Below, one piece after another: positions 23,171 through 33,726 of a stretch of 64,000 nucleotides of DNA (position 1 is its first letter; each line of letters opens with the position of its first letter). Below the pieces are notes generated by a model. It was given only the letters and a program-made list of their open reading frames with translations, searched no databases and was not told the origin of the DNA. Source of the DNA: Hippophae tibetana (lineage: Eukaryota > Streptophyta > Magnoliopsida > Rosales > Elaeagnaceae). The stretch lies in assembly GCA_037013495.1 (NCBI GenBank), contig CM072810.1, positions 32,269,843-32,333,842 of the forward strand. Direction: 5' to 3'. The position numbers and the translations under genes are program-made.

Positions 23171-25480
23171 CCTATAATCTCTCTACAGATAGCAAGTTTT
23201 TCTCTAGTCAAAGTCTTTGTCATCATATTTGTCCTGTTATCATTAGTGTGGATCTTCTCAACTTGCAGTAGTTTATGTTCCAACACATCACGAATCCAAT
23301 GATACCTTATATCGATGTGTTTGGACCTTAAGTGGAAGGTTGGGTTCTTGCTAAAGTGAATTGCACTCTGACTGTCGCAATAAAGATCATAATTTTCTTA
23401 GTTCTGATGCAATTCTTGTAAGAACTTTTTCATCCACGAGATCTCCTTACAACATTCAATGATTGCAATGTACTCTGCTTTTGTGGTACTTAAGGCAATA
23501 CACTTTTATAATCGTGATTTCCATGAAATAGCTCCCCCTCAAAATTTTATTAGGTACCCGGATATAGACTTTCTCGTATCCATATCACCAGCCATATCTA
23601 AATTTGTATATCCTTTTAATACAAATTTGTTATTACCAAAGCATAAACAATGAATGGAAGTTCCTTTGAGATACCTGAGTATCCATGAATTTGATAGGAA
23701 TCAGCTTACAATGCCAACAACATGTGTAATGTTTGGTCTGGTGCATGTTATAGCGTACATTAGACTGTCAACCGCCGATGCATAAGGCACCTTGCTCATC
23801 TTTGATTTCTCCTCCTTACTTGAGGGACATTGACTCATATTAAGCTTGAAATGTCTTGCAAGTGGACAACTAACAGGTTTAGCTTTGCTCATGTTGAATC
23901 TTACTAGAACTTTTTCAATATAGCATTTTTGGAAAAGCCAAATCCTTCGCTTTTGCCTGTTTTGGGTAATTGTCATGCCAAGAATCTACTTGGCGGGTCC
24001 TAAGTCCTTCATTACAAAGGATTTTCTCAACTCCTTCTTCAACTTGTTAATATTTTGACCTACATTTAATATGTCATCAACATAAAGAAAAAGAATAATA
24101 AAATTACCATCAGAGAATTTCTTGATGAAGATGTAGTAATCAGCCATCGTTTTGTTGTATTCATTTTGCTCCATGAACGAGTCAAACTTTTTGTACCATT
24201 GCCTTGGTGCTTGCTTCAGACCGTACAAGCTCTTCTTTAGTCTGCATACCAACTTCTATTTGCTCTTGACTTGGAAACCTTCGGACTACTCCATATAGAT
24301 TTCCTCATCAAGATCACCATGTAAGAATTCAGTCTTTACGTCAAGTTGTTCAATCTCCAAATTAAGGCTAGCTACTAAACCAAGAACAACTCAGATTGAA
24401 GACATTTTAACTACTAGTGAGAATATTTCATCGAAGTCAACACCCTTCTTTTGCTCGAATCCTTTCACAACCAATTTTGCTTGTAACGTGGTTACAAGCT
24501 GCCTTCTTCACTTTTGATTATGTACACCCACTTGTTCTTGAGAGATTTCTTTCCCTATGGTAGTTTTATCAAGTCAAATGTGTGGTCCTCGTGCAGAGAT
24601 TTCATTTCTTCATGCATGGCTTTTAACCACTCAACCTTATGTTAATCAGTGATAGCTTTGCCTTAACTCTCTGGTTCTCCCCATTTAGTGAGCATCACAT
24701 ACTCGTTAGGAGAATATCTACAACTTGGTTTTTGTACTTAGGTGGATCTCCTTATTTGTACTTCTGGTTAGACCTGCTCAGAAACTTGTTCTGGTTCTGA
24801 ACTACCAGCTCGTGGATTAACATCATCAGTATCTGGTATAACTCCTCCATCATCAGGATTTTTTGGTGGAGAGACTGGTTCCAAATTAATTGGAATTTCA
24901 TCTAACTGTGGTTTCTCAGATTTCTCAAAATCCTCGATTGTTTGATCTTCAAGAAACACCACATCTGTACTTCTGAAAATCCTTTTGTTAATAGGATCCC
25001 AAAATCTATAGCCGAATTCTTCATGGGCATATCCCATAAAGATACACTATTTCGTTTTTCCATCCAACTTGGACCGCTCATCCTTTGGGATGTGAAAAGA
25101 TGCTCTACATCTGAATACTTTCAAGTATTTTTAAGGAACATCTTTCCCCGTCCAAACTCTTTCTTGTACATCGTAGTTTAGTGGAATTGATGGAGAATGG
25201 TTGATTAATTCGACTATTGTCCTCATTGCCTCCCCTAATAGGAGTTTGGCAGTTTTGCATTTGAGAACATACATCTGACTCTTTCACAAATGGTTATGTT
25301 CCTCTATGCGACACCGTTGTGTTGAAACTACTTGAAAACTTCATGCACTTTATCCTTAGTTTTCAAAGCGAAAGTCCACACTTTTCTAAAATGATTATCA
25401 ATAAAAGTCAAAAAATAATTAGCACTTCCTAGTGACTTACAACTCATTGTACAGACATTCATGTGTATTAAATCTAGAAT
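22635..25480 (-). mobile_element. 5'-truncated Ty1/copia element, - strand
   Basis: From right to left on the - strand come integrase end, RT, RNase H and 3' LTR. Recognisable parts: FGYRFWDPINKRIFRSTDVV (integrase end, 24768-25037), LKKSLYGLKQAPRQWYKKF and LFLYVDDILNVG (RT, 23986-24252), FQKCYIEKVLVRFNMSKAKP and TCTRPNITHVVGIVS (23701-23976), and an RNase H tail at about 23190-23660. Gag, protease and the 5' LTR are absent. At about 25480 it abuts a different copia fragment. Several breaks are evident; it is a dead copy. Confidence 0.88.
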
Positions 25481-25482
25481 AT

Positions 25483-26060
25483 TTACCTTCCTACATATGC
25501 AACATCTGGTCTAGTATGAGCTAAGTAAATCAAACACCCAACCAATCTCTGATAGCGAGCTCGATCAGTTGGTATTTGATCTGGATACTCTGCTAAACAA
25601 TTGGTTTGCTCAATAGGAGTGTCAATAGGTTTGCAATCTAACATACCTATCTCTGTTAGCAGATCAATAATGTACTTCCTTTGACATAGATATATTCCTT
25701 CTTTTCCCTTGGCGACCTCAATTCCTAAGAAGTACTTTAGTTCACCTAAGTCCTTCATCTCAAATTGAGAGGCTAGTTGTCTTTGTAATTTATCCATCAC
25801 AATAGTATCATCACCAATGATTACCATATCATCAACATAAATGATTAGGGTTGTTACCTTCCCTTGTTGATGTTTGATAAATAGAGTATGATCTAAATTA
25901 CTCTGTATGTAACCAACCTTTTGCATGAACTGTGAAAACCTTCCAAACCAGGCTCAAGGGGATTGCTTGAGACCATACAAAGACTTCCTCAATTTGCATA
26001 CAAAATTACCAGGATAATCAACTACATACCCAGGTGGGAGACTCATGTAAGTGATTCTTG
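25483..26060 (-). mobile_element. second copia fragment, RT region only
   Basis: The open - strand segment 25483-25926 contains TTLIIYVDDMVIIGDD (catalytic YVDD), EMKDLGELKYFLGIEVAKGK, RKYIIDLLTEIGMLDCKPID and RYQRLVGCLIYLAHTRPDVA. The - strand RT start continues to about 26060. It is closer to the copia piece at 56105-57550 than to its neighbour at 22635-25480. No LTRs were found. Confidence 0.85.
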
Positions 26061-27119
26061 CACTTGAAAACTTTTTATAAATACAAAGCTTAACAACCAA
26101 GTTTTGTGCATCAAGAAGGAATGACACCAACCAAAATTCAGTTTCCTAATTTAAAACCTAAGTCTTGAATTCGTAAGACCAAAATAATAAGTATCTACAC
26201 CTGAATCTAGGCCTTATAGAAGAAAAGTAGATAGAGCATAATTGAATCTAATAGAATATCAGCATTGAGTAGCTCGATATTATAGCTCTAATGTAAGAGA
26301 TTGGGTTCTATACCAAGTGTTCCCAAATACAAAAGATAAATCAGGTGACAAATTGGCTCCAAAATGGGAGGAACCATATAAAGTGATATCAATTCCCATT
26401 CAATGAGCCTACAACCTAAAAGATGTAGAGGAAATATAAATTGAAAGAAACTGGAATGCTATCTACCTAAGAAAATATTATCACTAAAATATACTTTATT
26501 TCCTTAAATAAGGCATCATGTTCCATTCAATTTAATCATTAATGTGTTCATTATTCATTTATGAGAAAAGAGTTCTTGGAAAAATAGTGTCTAAAGCAAA
26601 AAAAAAATGACTAATATTAGCTTCCTTCATTGATAAGATACTTTGCAAAATAGATTTTAATGGGGGCAACATATAGGAAAACAAGAAGTTTTCAAATTGA
26701 AGCTCCACCTCCTCTTAAAGAAGCTCTTTTCCAACTACCTTAGGCACTACCTAAGTTCATGATACTGATACAAAGGAGCAAAATGAAGAATGTGAACACC
26801 ACTATTACCTCTAATAAGTCTTGAAAAAATGCTTCATGATTCGAAAATAGATAGGATAATGTCCTCCAACCCAATGGACCATGATTACCAGAAGTCTGCC
26901 ATAGGTAGTAATATTATATGTGCAAGTGGTTATAGAGTAAGATAGAACACCAATCATTAGACGTATACAAAAAATAGCTTCAATAAAGCTAACTTCACAA
27001 TTGCTCATGAGCTCCTACCCCAAAAATATATGGATAAAAAGCTAACACTTAGGAATGACACTTAGACCAAATGGGTCTCATCTTACTTTAATTCATCTAA
27101 AGGGACCAACTCCTTAGAT

Positions 27120-27516
27120 GATAGGCTCAATGAGAAGCTTATCCTACAAAGAGGCTTTAGGATTATATCCTAGCCTCTAGAGATCACTTCAAAGAGTTTA
27201 CTTAAGCTCACATTAAGGAAGCTCTTGGATAACGTCCTTAGCTTCAGAACACCATAAGAGATTATCTCTCTTAAGTTATAATTCAATGAGAAGATTATCT
27301 TGTAGAAAGGCTCTAGGACCACTAACCTTTAGGGATTACTTCAAATCATTACCTTAAGCTCACATCAAAGAAGTTCTTGGAAAAAGCCTTTAACTTCAAA
27401 ATGCCATAATGAACTAGCTCCCTTGAGCCATGATGGGTTCAATACTTAATAAAATCCTCAAAGAGACTCTAAGAAATGTTCAAATTCTCCAAGGATCACT
27501 TTGAAACAATTTATAT
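27120..27516. repeat. tandem array of about 155-160-bp units, 2.5 degenerate copies
   Basis: TCAATGAGAAG(C/A)TTATC starts units near 27124 and 27284, with a weaker third near 27437 (TCAATACTTAATAAAATC). Shared inner landmarks are the GGCTCTAG/GGCTTTAG block, AGCTCACAT(T/C)AA and ACTTCAAAATGCCATAA. Confidence 0.65.
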
Positions 27517-27815
27517 GAAGTTATCTCCAAGTAACTTCCCAAAGAAGCTCAAAGATAAGGGAATTATACCCAAAATGGCTTCGACGATCAAAAGTGATCT
27601 CCAAATAGCTTTTCAAATAAGCTTGAAGCTAAGGGAATTATACCCAAAATAAATTCAAAGCTAGAAAACAACCTCCAATATAATTAACTTAGAACTAAGG
27701 AAACCTTACCCAAAATAGCTTGTAAGACAAGAATTGCTACTAAGGTAGCTTCCTAAGGAAGCTAAAAGCAAAGGGAATTACACCCAGAAAAGCTTTGAAG
27801 CTAGAAGCTAATCTC
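27517..27815. repeat. tandem array of about 72-bp units, four degenerate copies
   Basis: Each unit holds ATCTCCAA(G/A)TA, then AAGCT.AAA..TAAGGGAATTA(T/C)ACCCA(A/G)AA. Units start near 27517, 27595, 27670 and 27735. The sequence is internal to the Tat 3' region. Confidence 0.65.
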
Positions 27816-27949
27816 TGATATAAGTTTGATTTTGATATAAGTCAAATAAAAATAGTCTTGTTTAAAAAGAGGAAAAATCAACTCAAAATATGAAAGATGC
27901 AAACTAAGGAAGTATTCAAATTAAAAAAGAGGCTGCCACCAGACAACTA

Positions 27950-29050
27950 TTGATGTAGGTTTTTACTCAATTTCTTTACGATCTAAAAAAAGTAGAAAAA
28001 GTTAGAATCCAAAGGAAGACCATGAAAAAGGGGTGATGCTTTCAATTAAACTTTGACACTTAAGTTAGTTAGGTGATCAATGAAGGAGAAAGTAAGGATG
28101 GGTATATTTCTTCTAAGGTTTTGAGTGCTCATAATTGTATATGGAATCAGGTTTATTTTTCAGAGTTTCCTAGGAAATTCAAAGTAAATTTAGTTAGAGA
28201 TTATATTATTATTATTATTTTATAGGGATTTATATGAGTGACTTTGGAGGAGTTTGGAGATAATCCTAATCCTTTATCAACTAGGATACTAATTGTTTGA
28301 ATCATGATCAAATAAGGAATGGGAATCACACATAGTTAACCAATTGGGCACGACGAGGAGTTCCCTTGATTGTAGAACTCTAGAAAAGATGCTGCACTAA
28401 ATGCTTTTGAGTTCATATGCTATATTTTTAGAGATAGGTAAGATCCTGCATTATTTAAGTAAACACAATTGTGGAGATTTCCATTGGCTCTGGAAGCTAG
28501 TCCCTTAGACCTGTTGAGGTCCTTAAGGTAACAAAGATTACTATATAGACCTACGAAGGTCCTGTGATATGTGAATGAGTTTCTTTTGATTGATACATTA
28601 CTCGTGAAAGCTACTAGGAGCTCTTTATTAGTGTCTATCAAGGTCTAAGCTTATTGAGGTTCATCCTAGGTGATGATCAAGGTATTGAAGATACTGGCTC
28701 CTTGTTAGAAGATATATAGTAGATTTATTGATATATATTGTCCCTTTGTCAATATCTAAGAGCCTATTAGGAGTTTCCATTATAGTTAAGCTTTTTTCTA
28801 AGGATCCTGAATACTCTCAATGCCTTAAATAATATGGTCAGATACTGGTAAACATTTCTTTCTATAAATTTCCCTTACTCCACAACTTCTTAGGAAGGTT
28901 GGATGGTAGATAGAGCATCTTATCTCTAAAGTGATGTGATCTTTCTTAGAGAGCCTAAGTGTCGTTATTTTCTAGCATAGTGGAGTGTACTTGGACAATA
29001 TGTCTATTTGTAGCCATTAAGGAGGTAGAGAGACTTGTATTATTAAAAAG
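27950..29050 (+). repeat. long LTR-like block 1 (Tat-like gypsy)
   Basis: Direct repeat of 31487-32220: both share GATG(T/C)AGGTTTTT, CTTTGACACTTAAGTTA(G/A)TTAGGTGATCAATGAAGGAG, GTGCTCATAATT and, 700 bases on, GGTCTAAGC(T/C)TATTGAG. TATA-like TCTATAAATT is at about 28861. It follows the 3' region of a Tat element, so it is likely its 3' LTR. The right end is uncertain. Confidence 0.6.
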
Positions 29051-29651
29051 TTCTTACTCATTGTTTTGGGCATGAAAGCTAGTGATAAGTGTCCATTTGA
29101 GTAGAGAGAGAAACCCAACTAATAAATAGGACTTTACAGAGCCTCTAAGGTTCACATTTCTTACTTTTATATTCAGAATCTCTTTACAAATCCCAACCTT
29201 AGCTTTTCTTAGTGTCTTTCCTATAACTTTCTTGTATTCCTTTGTGATCAATATTTGTTCATCACTTTCCAAATCTTGTGGACTTAATGTACCCCTTTTC
29301 CTTCTCTTGAAGTTCCTATTAGATGTGATGAAACTCTTATTGAGTTATTCGGGTTACCTACTTCTTCCCATTCTTTAGAGGCTTTGTACCTTGAGGTTGC
29401 ACCAATAAAATATTCCATTAAGAAAGATAACCTTCAAGCTATAAGAAGAAAGTATATGGACCTAATTTCCTGGTTCCTAAGGTCGCATTCCTTGATTAGA
29501 TAGCATATTACCATGTCCTTGGGTTTTACTATTTCTAGAAGATCACATTGGAGTCTGGGCTCGTTTTCTCTACCTTACACTATTAAAAATGTCTTATGAG
29601 AGTATCATATTGCACCTTCTCAACTTATGATTAATGGATGTAAGGACTATG
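29051..29651 (+). mobile_element. sequence between LTR-like blocks, probably gypsy interior
   Basis: The stretch resumes after the inserted LTR (29652-31110) at about 31111-31480, where a short frame includes PKEDKNWKKLIQRGYLFPPL. No named domain is recognised. It may be the 5' leader and start of the Tat-like element whose LTR-like blocks flank it. Confidence 0.35.
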
Positions 29652-31110
29652 AGTGTTGGCTATTTTCGTGGACAAAATATTTATCTGTAAATTTGGTTTT
29701 AGGCTTGCTATCAAGTCTATCAAGAAAATTCAAACAAATGCTCGAGTTCTAGATAATTGTACTTCAGGTATATCTTTGATAACTACGACACATATGATTG
29801 CATTTATGCATTTAATAGCACATGCTTATAAATCTGAAATTATTTTTAGTGCTAAAATATGGAATAAGATATGTTAAAAGATATTAGATAAGATATACCA
29901 TAAAATAAGATATGTTAAAAGATATTAGATAAGATATACTCTAAATTATAGTTGAAATCTTTAGCATAAAAGATAGCATAAAATCTATTTTAAAAGATAT
30001 TAGATAAGATATACTCTAAATTATATCTGAAATCTTTAGCATAAACTATAACATAAAATCTATTTTAAAAGAAATCTATTTTAAATAGGAGTATTCTTAA
30101 TTAATAAGTATTACTAATCCTATTTGTAATAAAAAATATATTTATCAATCATATATGAGTTATCTTAATTAATAAGTATTACTAATCATATTTATAATAG
30201 AAAAGATATTTATCAATTACATAGGATTAAGTGTTTTAATTTTTCCTATAATTAAAACTCCTTGCTAATTGTTTCAATCAACCACACAAGAGAATTATTC
30301 TATTCTTCTTAATTTCTCTCTCTTGTTTTACAAATATAAGATCATAATTCTTTAGGCTTTTTATTTAGTTAATCTATCAAATATTGGTGGTTATGTTTGA
30401 TTGATTAATAAGCCTAATTATTTTATGATACTTTGATAATATGTTCTTATGGATTCTTCTTTATTTTTGTTCTTAAATTGTTAGATCAAATAATTATTTT
30501 TCTCATATCATAATTATTTGATTTGATTATTAATCTTTAAAGAAGTTATTTTTATTGAACTTGTGTTTGATCTTTTTGCTCTAGGATTTGCTAGTTGATT
30601 TAATTTAAATGATATATGTTTTGAATCATCTAGTTAGGGTTCATTATTAAATCCGTTCTAGAAAACACATAGGTACTTGTGTTTTTATGCTAACTATTTT
30701 GCAATCACTTCGGGAACGTATCTAATTGGGGGAAAACTTATTGGAACGTTGGTCTAGAAACCGCTCACGCTAATATTGAAAACTGTGAAAACAGAGCAGG
30801 GGCTAGTAAGTAAAGTACATTGGGGCAGTATCCTAGGGAGGGTAGCATAAGACCGAGTTTGTACTTGAACATTTGATTTTCATAGTGGAAAGTTAGGTGG
30901 TTCGGTGGACCGGTGGTTTTCCTCTTAGGTCATGGTTGTGGCCTAGGTTGTTTCCACCTAAAAATATCGTGTGTTATTCTCTTATTTCTGTACTTTATTT
31001 TTACACACGATTCTATGTCTGGCCGCTTTGTTTAGGTTATCAAATTATAAATTGGTAAAAATTAAAAATAACTATTCACCCCCTTTAGGTTAATTAGGTC
31101 CATAATTTAT
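29652..31110 (+). repeat. inserted LTR, probably copia SIRE-like (solo LTR candidate)
   Basis: It begins TGTTGGCTATTTTCGTGG and its right part holds GGTTTTCCTCTTAGGTCATGG, AGGTTGTTTCCACC and TAACTATTCACCCCCTTTAGG, a combination I know from the 3' end of SIRE/Maximus-type copia LTRs. It has no coding sequence and interrupts the gypsy material on either side. Inner duplications are at 29921-30070 (75-bp unit) and 30096-30231 (68-bp unit). Confidence 0.5.
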
Positions 31111-31486
31111 AAAATTTCAATGGATGAATAGCCCTAATTAGGCTTACTATCATAACTGGAACGGCTAGAAATCAATTAGGTGTCGATGGGTTAGAGGTTC
31201 TTCTAAAAAAAATTCAAAAGAAGGAAGGCATTATTATATGCCCATAGTTCTTAGAAACATGATCGTATAGAATATTCCCAAGGAAGATAAAAATTGGAAG
31301 AAGCTAATTCAGAGGGGTTATTTATTCCCACCTCTTGGAGAACAGTAGGCAAGAATTCCATGATTTTTTCCTCCCTATTTTCTTTTCGTGAGAATTCTTA
31401 TTAGTATTATCTTATTTTTCTAGATTCTTGCAATGTTTGGGAGGGATGCATAAGTGTTGAGAGAAAGCTGCTCTATTAGTCCTTGT

Positions 31487-32221
31487 TGATGCAGGTTTTT
31501 TTAGTACCTAAAAAATATCAGCAAATGTTAGAACCCAAAGTGACACCACACGAAGGGAGTGGTGCTTCCAATTATACTTTGACACTTAAGTTAATTAGGT
31601 GATCAATGAAGGAGAAAGTAGGGTTAAATATATTTCTTCTAGGGTTTCGAGTGCTCATAATTATATGTGGAATCAGAGTTTCTAGAGTTTTGAGTGCTCA
31701 TAATTATATATGGAATCACAGTTATTCTCAAAGTTTCCTAGGAGATTCAATGTGCTCATAATTAACTATGTTGTGTTCTTTTATAGTGACTTGTATGAGA
31801 AAATTTTGAGGAGTTTGTAGAGTGGATCAAATAAAGAGTGGGAATCCCACATAGTTATCCAATTAGGCATGAGGAGCCGTTTTGTTGCTAATAGAATTCT
31901 TGAGAGGATGTTGTACCAAATTTTGAGAATGCTTTTTCCTGGAGACAAGTTAGAGGTTATGTTCGTGGAGTTTTCCATTGGCTCTAAGAGTTGATCTCTT
32001 AAATCCTTTAAGATCCCTAAGTTAATGGAGATTACTTTACAAGCTCATAAGGGTCTTATGACATATGAATGAGTTGTTCTTTACTGATATGTGACTCGTG
32101 GAAGCTACTAGGAGCTTTCTATTAGCATCTATTGGGGTCTAAGCCTATTGAGCCTTAACTTGGGTGATTATTGAGGTAGTTAGAGAATCTGGCTTGTTGA
32201 TAGGAGTTATACGGTACATTA
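31487..32221 (+). repeat. long LTR-like block 2, truncated
   Basis: Second copy of the block at 27950. It stops at about 32221, where a CACTA-like terminus begins, so its right part has been removed or displaced. Confidence 0.6.
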
Positions 32222-32470
32222 CAACAAATTGGACTTATAATGGCCAACTATTTTGTAGCAAAATTTATTTTACTGCTAAATGGTACCTTTATATGGCATA
32301 ATTTAAAGTTTTTCTACTAACTTACTAACAATAAACTTTATTTTTTATGGCAAAGTCTAATGTTAATAGTGGTAAAATATTTGCCATAAATATGCACAAT
32401 TAGTAGTAATGATGATATTTTCCACTAAAAAGATGGCAAGAATTATATAAAATGGAGGGAAGAGTGATGC
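32222..32470. mobile_element. CACTA-like transposon terminus
   Basis: The stretch starts CATTACAACAAATTGGACTT, close to the CACTACAAxAAA start of plant CACTA elements, and is followed by short subterminal motifs (ATGGCATAA, ATGGCAAAG, TTGCCATAA, AGTGGTAAAA) in both orientations. Only one end is recognised. Confidence 0.4.
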
Positions 32471-32900
32471 TACTTCTTGAAACACATTTCACAATGAAAT
32501 TCTGGTGTTAAATGGTCCACAATTTGATCTACACACATGTAAAGAGATATAAACTCTTAACAGACTAGTCCCCACAAGCAAAAAACAAAATAAAAGAATG
32601 AAAGCATTACACTCAATAGAAGCAGTACCGGTATCATATCAAAACAACAGATAGCATTCAGAATAAGATATTATAAGTAAATTAAAATTCATATAGAGAG
32701 TTAAAAGAATGTTCTAATCGGAGTTTAAATAATCATATGTTTTAATATACATAATTTAAACTCAGATTATACTAGCTCCACATGTGATCATGCATAACAT
32801 TTGATATAATGAGGTACACCCATATAGAGACCATATCTATATGGTTACATCCTTAGGTTGCTTAAGGAAACTATTAAGTAAAAAATAATTCACTAAACAA
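32471..32900. other. unassigned AT-rich stretch
   Basis: No gene or clear repeat. It may be the body of the CACTA-like element or the far end of the neighbouring LTR. Confidence 0.3.
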
Positions 32901-33726
32901 CAAACAAGTTACAACACTAATAGATAGTAAAATCATTATTACCTCTATTAATCAGGATCTCCGTCTAAACTACCAATTACTCCTATTCACTTACTACTTC
33001 CTAATGACTTAGTTCGACACATGAACTTGATTGTCCTTCACAGGCAACACCACCAACTGTGATGTGATTGGAAACCACACATCAAGTAATTGGAAGTGAA
33101 AAACTCACCCTTTTAAGGGACATACAGTCCAACACTAATATCAAATTGTGTACGGGAGATGCACAGTCAAATTTCGTACTCACACAGATGACAATTTGAT
33201 AACTAAACTCAATAAACAACCCACACTCGAATGCAAGCTCTCTAAAATAATTTCAAAATATATATAAATCTCAATATGAATTTTGGTAAAGTTTTGGTAC
33301 TGAAAACATACGTAAAAAAAGAGAAATTAATGGAGTATTTATAGGGCTCAGAATGCACATCTCGCCAACCACCTCACCAATGGTGGTGGCGATGAAGGTA
33401 GCAACCTTGGTGGTGAGCTTGATGGAAAGGTGCTAAAAAGTTACAACTTTTATTTCCAAAATTGCTAAGTATTATTTGTAAATAACTTAACCTAAAACAT
33501 TCTAAAAACCACAAGTAAAAATGTAGCACGCATACTATGAAAACAACCTCGTGGTGTGTGTAAACATGCTTGCATACAAATTGTACCTAACTATGTGCGT
33601 ATGTGAATTACTAATCCATAATAAACAACCTTATATAAAGGAAGACAAATATACTATGTAAAAAGAAAACACACTATGTTTTTTACATGAGAAGTCAACA
33701 TACAAACACAAGTACAATGGGACTTA
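32900..33726 (-). repeat. LTR-like block with - strand promoter
   Basis: On the - strand it starts TGTAAGTCCCATTG directly after the purine tract AAAAGGGGAGAA (33727-33738) and has a TATA box CCTATAAATACTCC at about 33331-33346. That is the layout of a 3' LTR for a - strand element. It does not visibly match the 5' LTR candidate at 40442, so ownership by the SIRE-like element to its right is unproven. The lower boundary is a guess. Confidence 0.45.

Larger units (their letters stand above)
26061..27950 (+). mobile_element. Ty3/gypsy (Tat-like) pol end and 3' region
   Basis: At about 26300-26480 the + strand holds WVLYQVFPNTKDKSGDKLAP and, further on, NLKDVEE and RNWNAIYLRKYYH. These match the extreme C-terminus of Tat-lineage polyproteins (GDLVLRKVFPNTK...LxPxWEGPY...RxWNxxxLKKYY). 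After it there is no coding capacity but two tandem arrays (27120-27815), as known for the 3' untranslated region of Tat elements, then an LTR-like block from 27950. The 5' portion of the element is missing here. Confidence 0.75.

Noticed and set aside
27950-32221. Complete Tat element between the two LTR-like blocks
   Set aside because: Only about 1 kb of non-LTR sequence remains between them once the inserted LTR is removed, and no pol is present there.
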